Source: Desulfobacterales bacterium (GTDB lineage: Bacteria > Desulfobacterota > Desulfobacteria > Desulfobacterales > RPRI01). Taken from it: 13,807 nucleotides of DNA. Below the pieces are notes generated by a model. The model did no database searches, had not been told where the DNA came from, and saw only the letters and a list, made by a program, of their open reading frames with translations. The stretch lies in NCBI GenBank assembly GCA_020052975.1, contig JAGVOC010000017.1, positions 1 to 13,807 of the forward strand, read 5' to 3'. Positions within the stretch are counted from its first letter, which is position 1, and every line of letters starts with the position of its first letter. Shown here in pieces: positions 13,241 through 13,807 of this stretch. Position numbers and translations under genes: made by a program.

Positions 13241-13653
13241 TGAATGTTTTTTTGGACAGTTCTGCCTTGGCCAAGCGTTACTTGGACGAGAGAGGGAGTG
13301 AAAAGGTTGAAGAGCTCTGCGCCAAATCCAGGCACATTTTCGTCAGCATCATTTGCCTGCCGGAAATCTTTTCGGCCCTAAACCGGCATCAACGGGAAGG
13401 GCGGATTTCACCAGACCAATATGGAATGATTAAACAGGCTATTGTCAAAGAATTTGAGGATTTTGAAACCTGCCCGTTGACATCTGAGGTCATTTTGCTT
13501 AGTATCAAATTTTTGGAGAATTTCCCCTTGCGGACAATGGATGCCCTTCATCTCGCCTGTTGCGTGGACTGCTCGATGGAAATTTTTGTGTCCTCGGATA
13601 AAAGGCAATTGGCCGCGGCTAAGCATTTAAAGTTAACCCCTGTCATCGTTTAG
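13240..13653 (+). CDS. vapC: PIN-domain toxin, VapC-type ribonuclease
   Basis: A 137-residue PIN-domain protein, the normal length for VapC toxins, which are magnesium-dependent endoribonucleases often aimed at tRNA or rRNA. The acidic active-site residues are visible: Asp6 (VFLDSSAL), Glu42 (LPEIFSAL), Asp101 (RTMDALHLA) and Asp120 (SSDKRQLAAA). I start at ATG 13240, which overlaps the antitoxin stop by one base; an earlier in-frame ATG at 13159 lies inside the antitoxin and adds 27 residues without PIN similarity. A PIN toxin paired with a Phd/YefM antitoxin is a known combination. A CCCCT/AGGGG stem spans the stop codon (13637-13656), without a close T-run. Confidence 0.9.
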   Translation: MNVFLDSSALAKRYLDERGSEKVEELCAKSRHIFVSIICLPEIFSALNRHQREGRISPDQYGMIKQAIVKEFEDFETCPLTSEVILLSIKFLENFPLRTMDALHLACCVDCSMEIFVSSDKRQLAAAKHLKLTPVIV

Positions 13654-13712
13654 GGGGAAAGTGGTCAACTCTCTTTTTGTAATGCCACCACTTAAATCGA
13701 GGTAAAGTTTAG

Positions 13713-13807
13713 TGTAACCCCAAAATGATAATGTCCTAATTGACCAAAATAAGAATGTCCTAATTGGATGGTATAGTCCGTAACGAGAAGGAGGACGTTA
13801 TGGACAA
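13713..13807 (+). mobile_element. Left end of an insertion sequence, cut by the window edge
   Basis: Two direct copies of AATGTCCTAATTG (13730-13742 and 13754-13766), 24 bases apart, precede a strong AAGGAGG ribosome binding site (13788-13794) and an ATG at 13800 with only two further codons in the window. Repeated transposase-binding sites near the end, followed by a well-initiated frame, suggest an insertion sequence (IS21- or IS481-like layout; family not determinable). The outer tip is not certain; TGTAACCCC at 13713 is one candidate. Bases 13654-13712 contain only a loose AAGTGGT/ACCACTT inverted repeat. Confidence 0.45.

Noticed and set aside
13637..13656. CCCCT/AGGGG hairpin across the toxin stop codon as terminator
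   Set aside because: The loop is ten bases, the stem five pairs, and the following T-run is about 15 bases away.
1..13807. CRISPR array, tRNA or rRNA genes
   Set aside because: No regularly spaced repeats of suitable length and no tRNA- or rRNA-like segments were seen on either strand.

Overview
The window looks like a Gram-negative (diderm) bacterial chromosome from an uncultured candidate phylum, most likely Candidatus Omnitrophota or a relative. The reasons are a Lol-type ABC transporter with periplasmic and outer-membrane partners, a free-standing four-helix-bundle (S23/IVS-type) protein gene, IS200 remnants, and palindromic and inverted-repeat debris both between and inside genes. The taxonomic call is inference from gene content. 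All convincing genes are on the plus strand.

Layout. (1) 1-955: 3' part of a gene with beta-propeller-like repeats and a C-terminal domain I cannot name, with several hairpin-forming segments inside its reading frame. (2) 956-1777: a debris zone holding a four-helix-bundle gene flanked by imperfect inverted repeats, a small inverted-repeat element, and a truncated second four-helix-bundle gene. (3) 1778-12597: one long, tightly packed run of twelve genes, the main point of interest. (4) 12598-13018: intergenic region with a likely terminator, repeats, and a promoter/operator. (5) 13019-13653: a Phd/YefM-type antitoxin and PIN-domain toxin pair. (6) 13654-13807: the left end of another insertion sequence, cut by the window edge.

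The large cluster has two halves. The synthesis half contains holo-ACP synthase, a FabZ-like dehydratase, an acyl carrier protein, a KAS III-like protein, a degenerate SDR-like protein, a complete FabG-like ketoreductase, and a 765-residue protein. That last protein fuses a complete ketosynthase (Cys165, His297, His334) to a second ketosynthase fold with Gln564 in place of Cys, as in a chain length factor. The export half contains a secreted TPR protein, a LolD/MacB-type ATPase, a LolC/E-type permease, a LolA-like periplasmic protein and a probable outer-membrane beta-barrel. Five junctions, including most of the later ones and the synthesis/export boundary region, are 4-base stop/start overlaps, so the halves are probably co-translated. 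I infer a pathway that builds an ACP-bound chain (specialised fatty acid or polyene, partly similar in content to aryl polyene clusters) and delivers it or a lipidated derivative to the outer membrane. The product cannot be read from sequence.

Two disturbances are visible in the cluster. A decayed IS200/IS605-type element sits between the ACP and KAS III-like genes; it appears to supply the last codons and stop of the ACP and leaves a transposase fragment in frame with the KAS III-like gene. The KAS III-like protein keeps its active-site Cys but lacks the usual His and Asn, so it is probably not a standard condensing enzyme.
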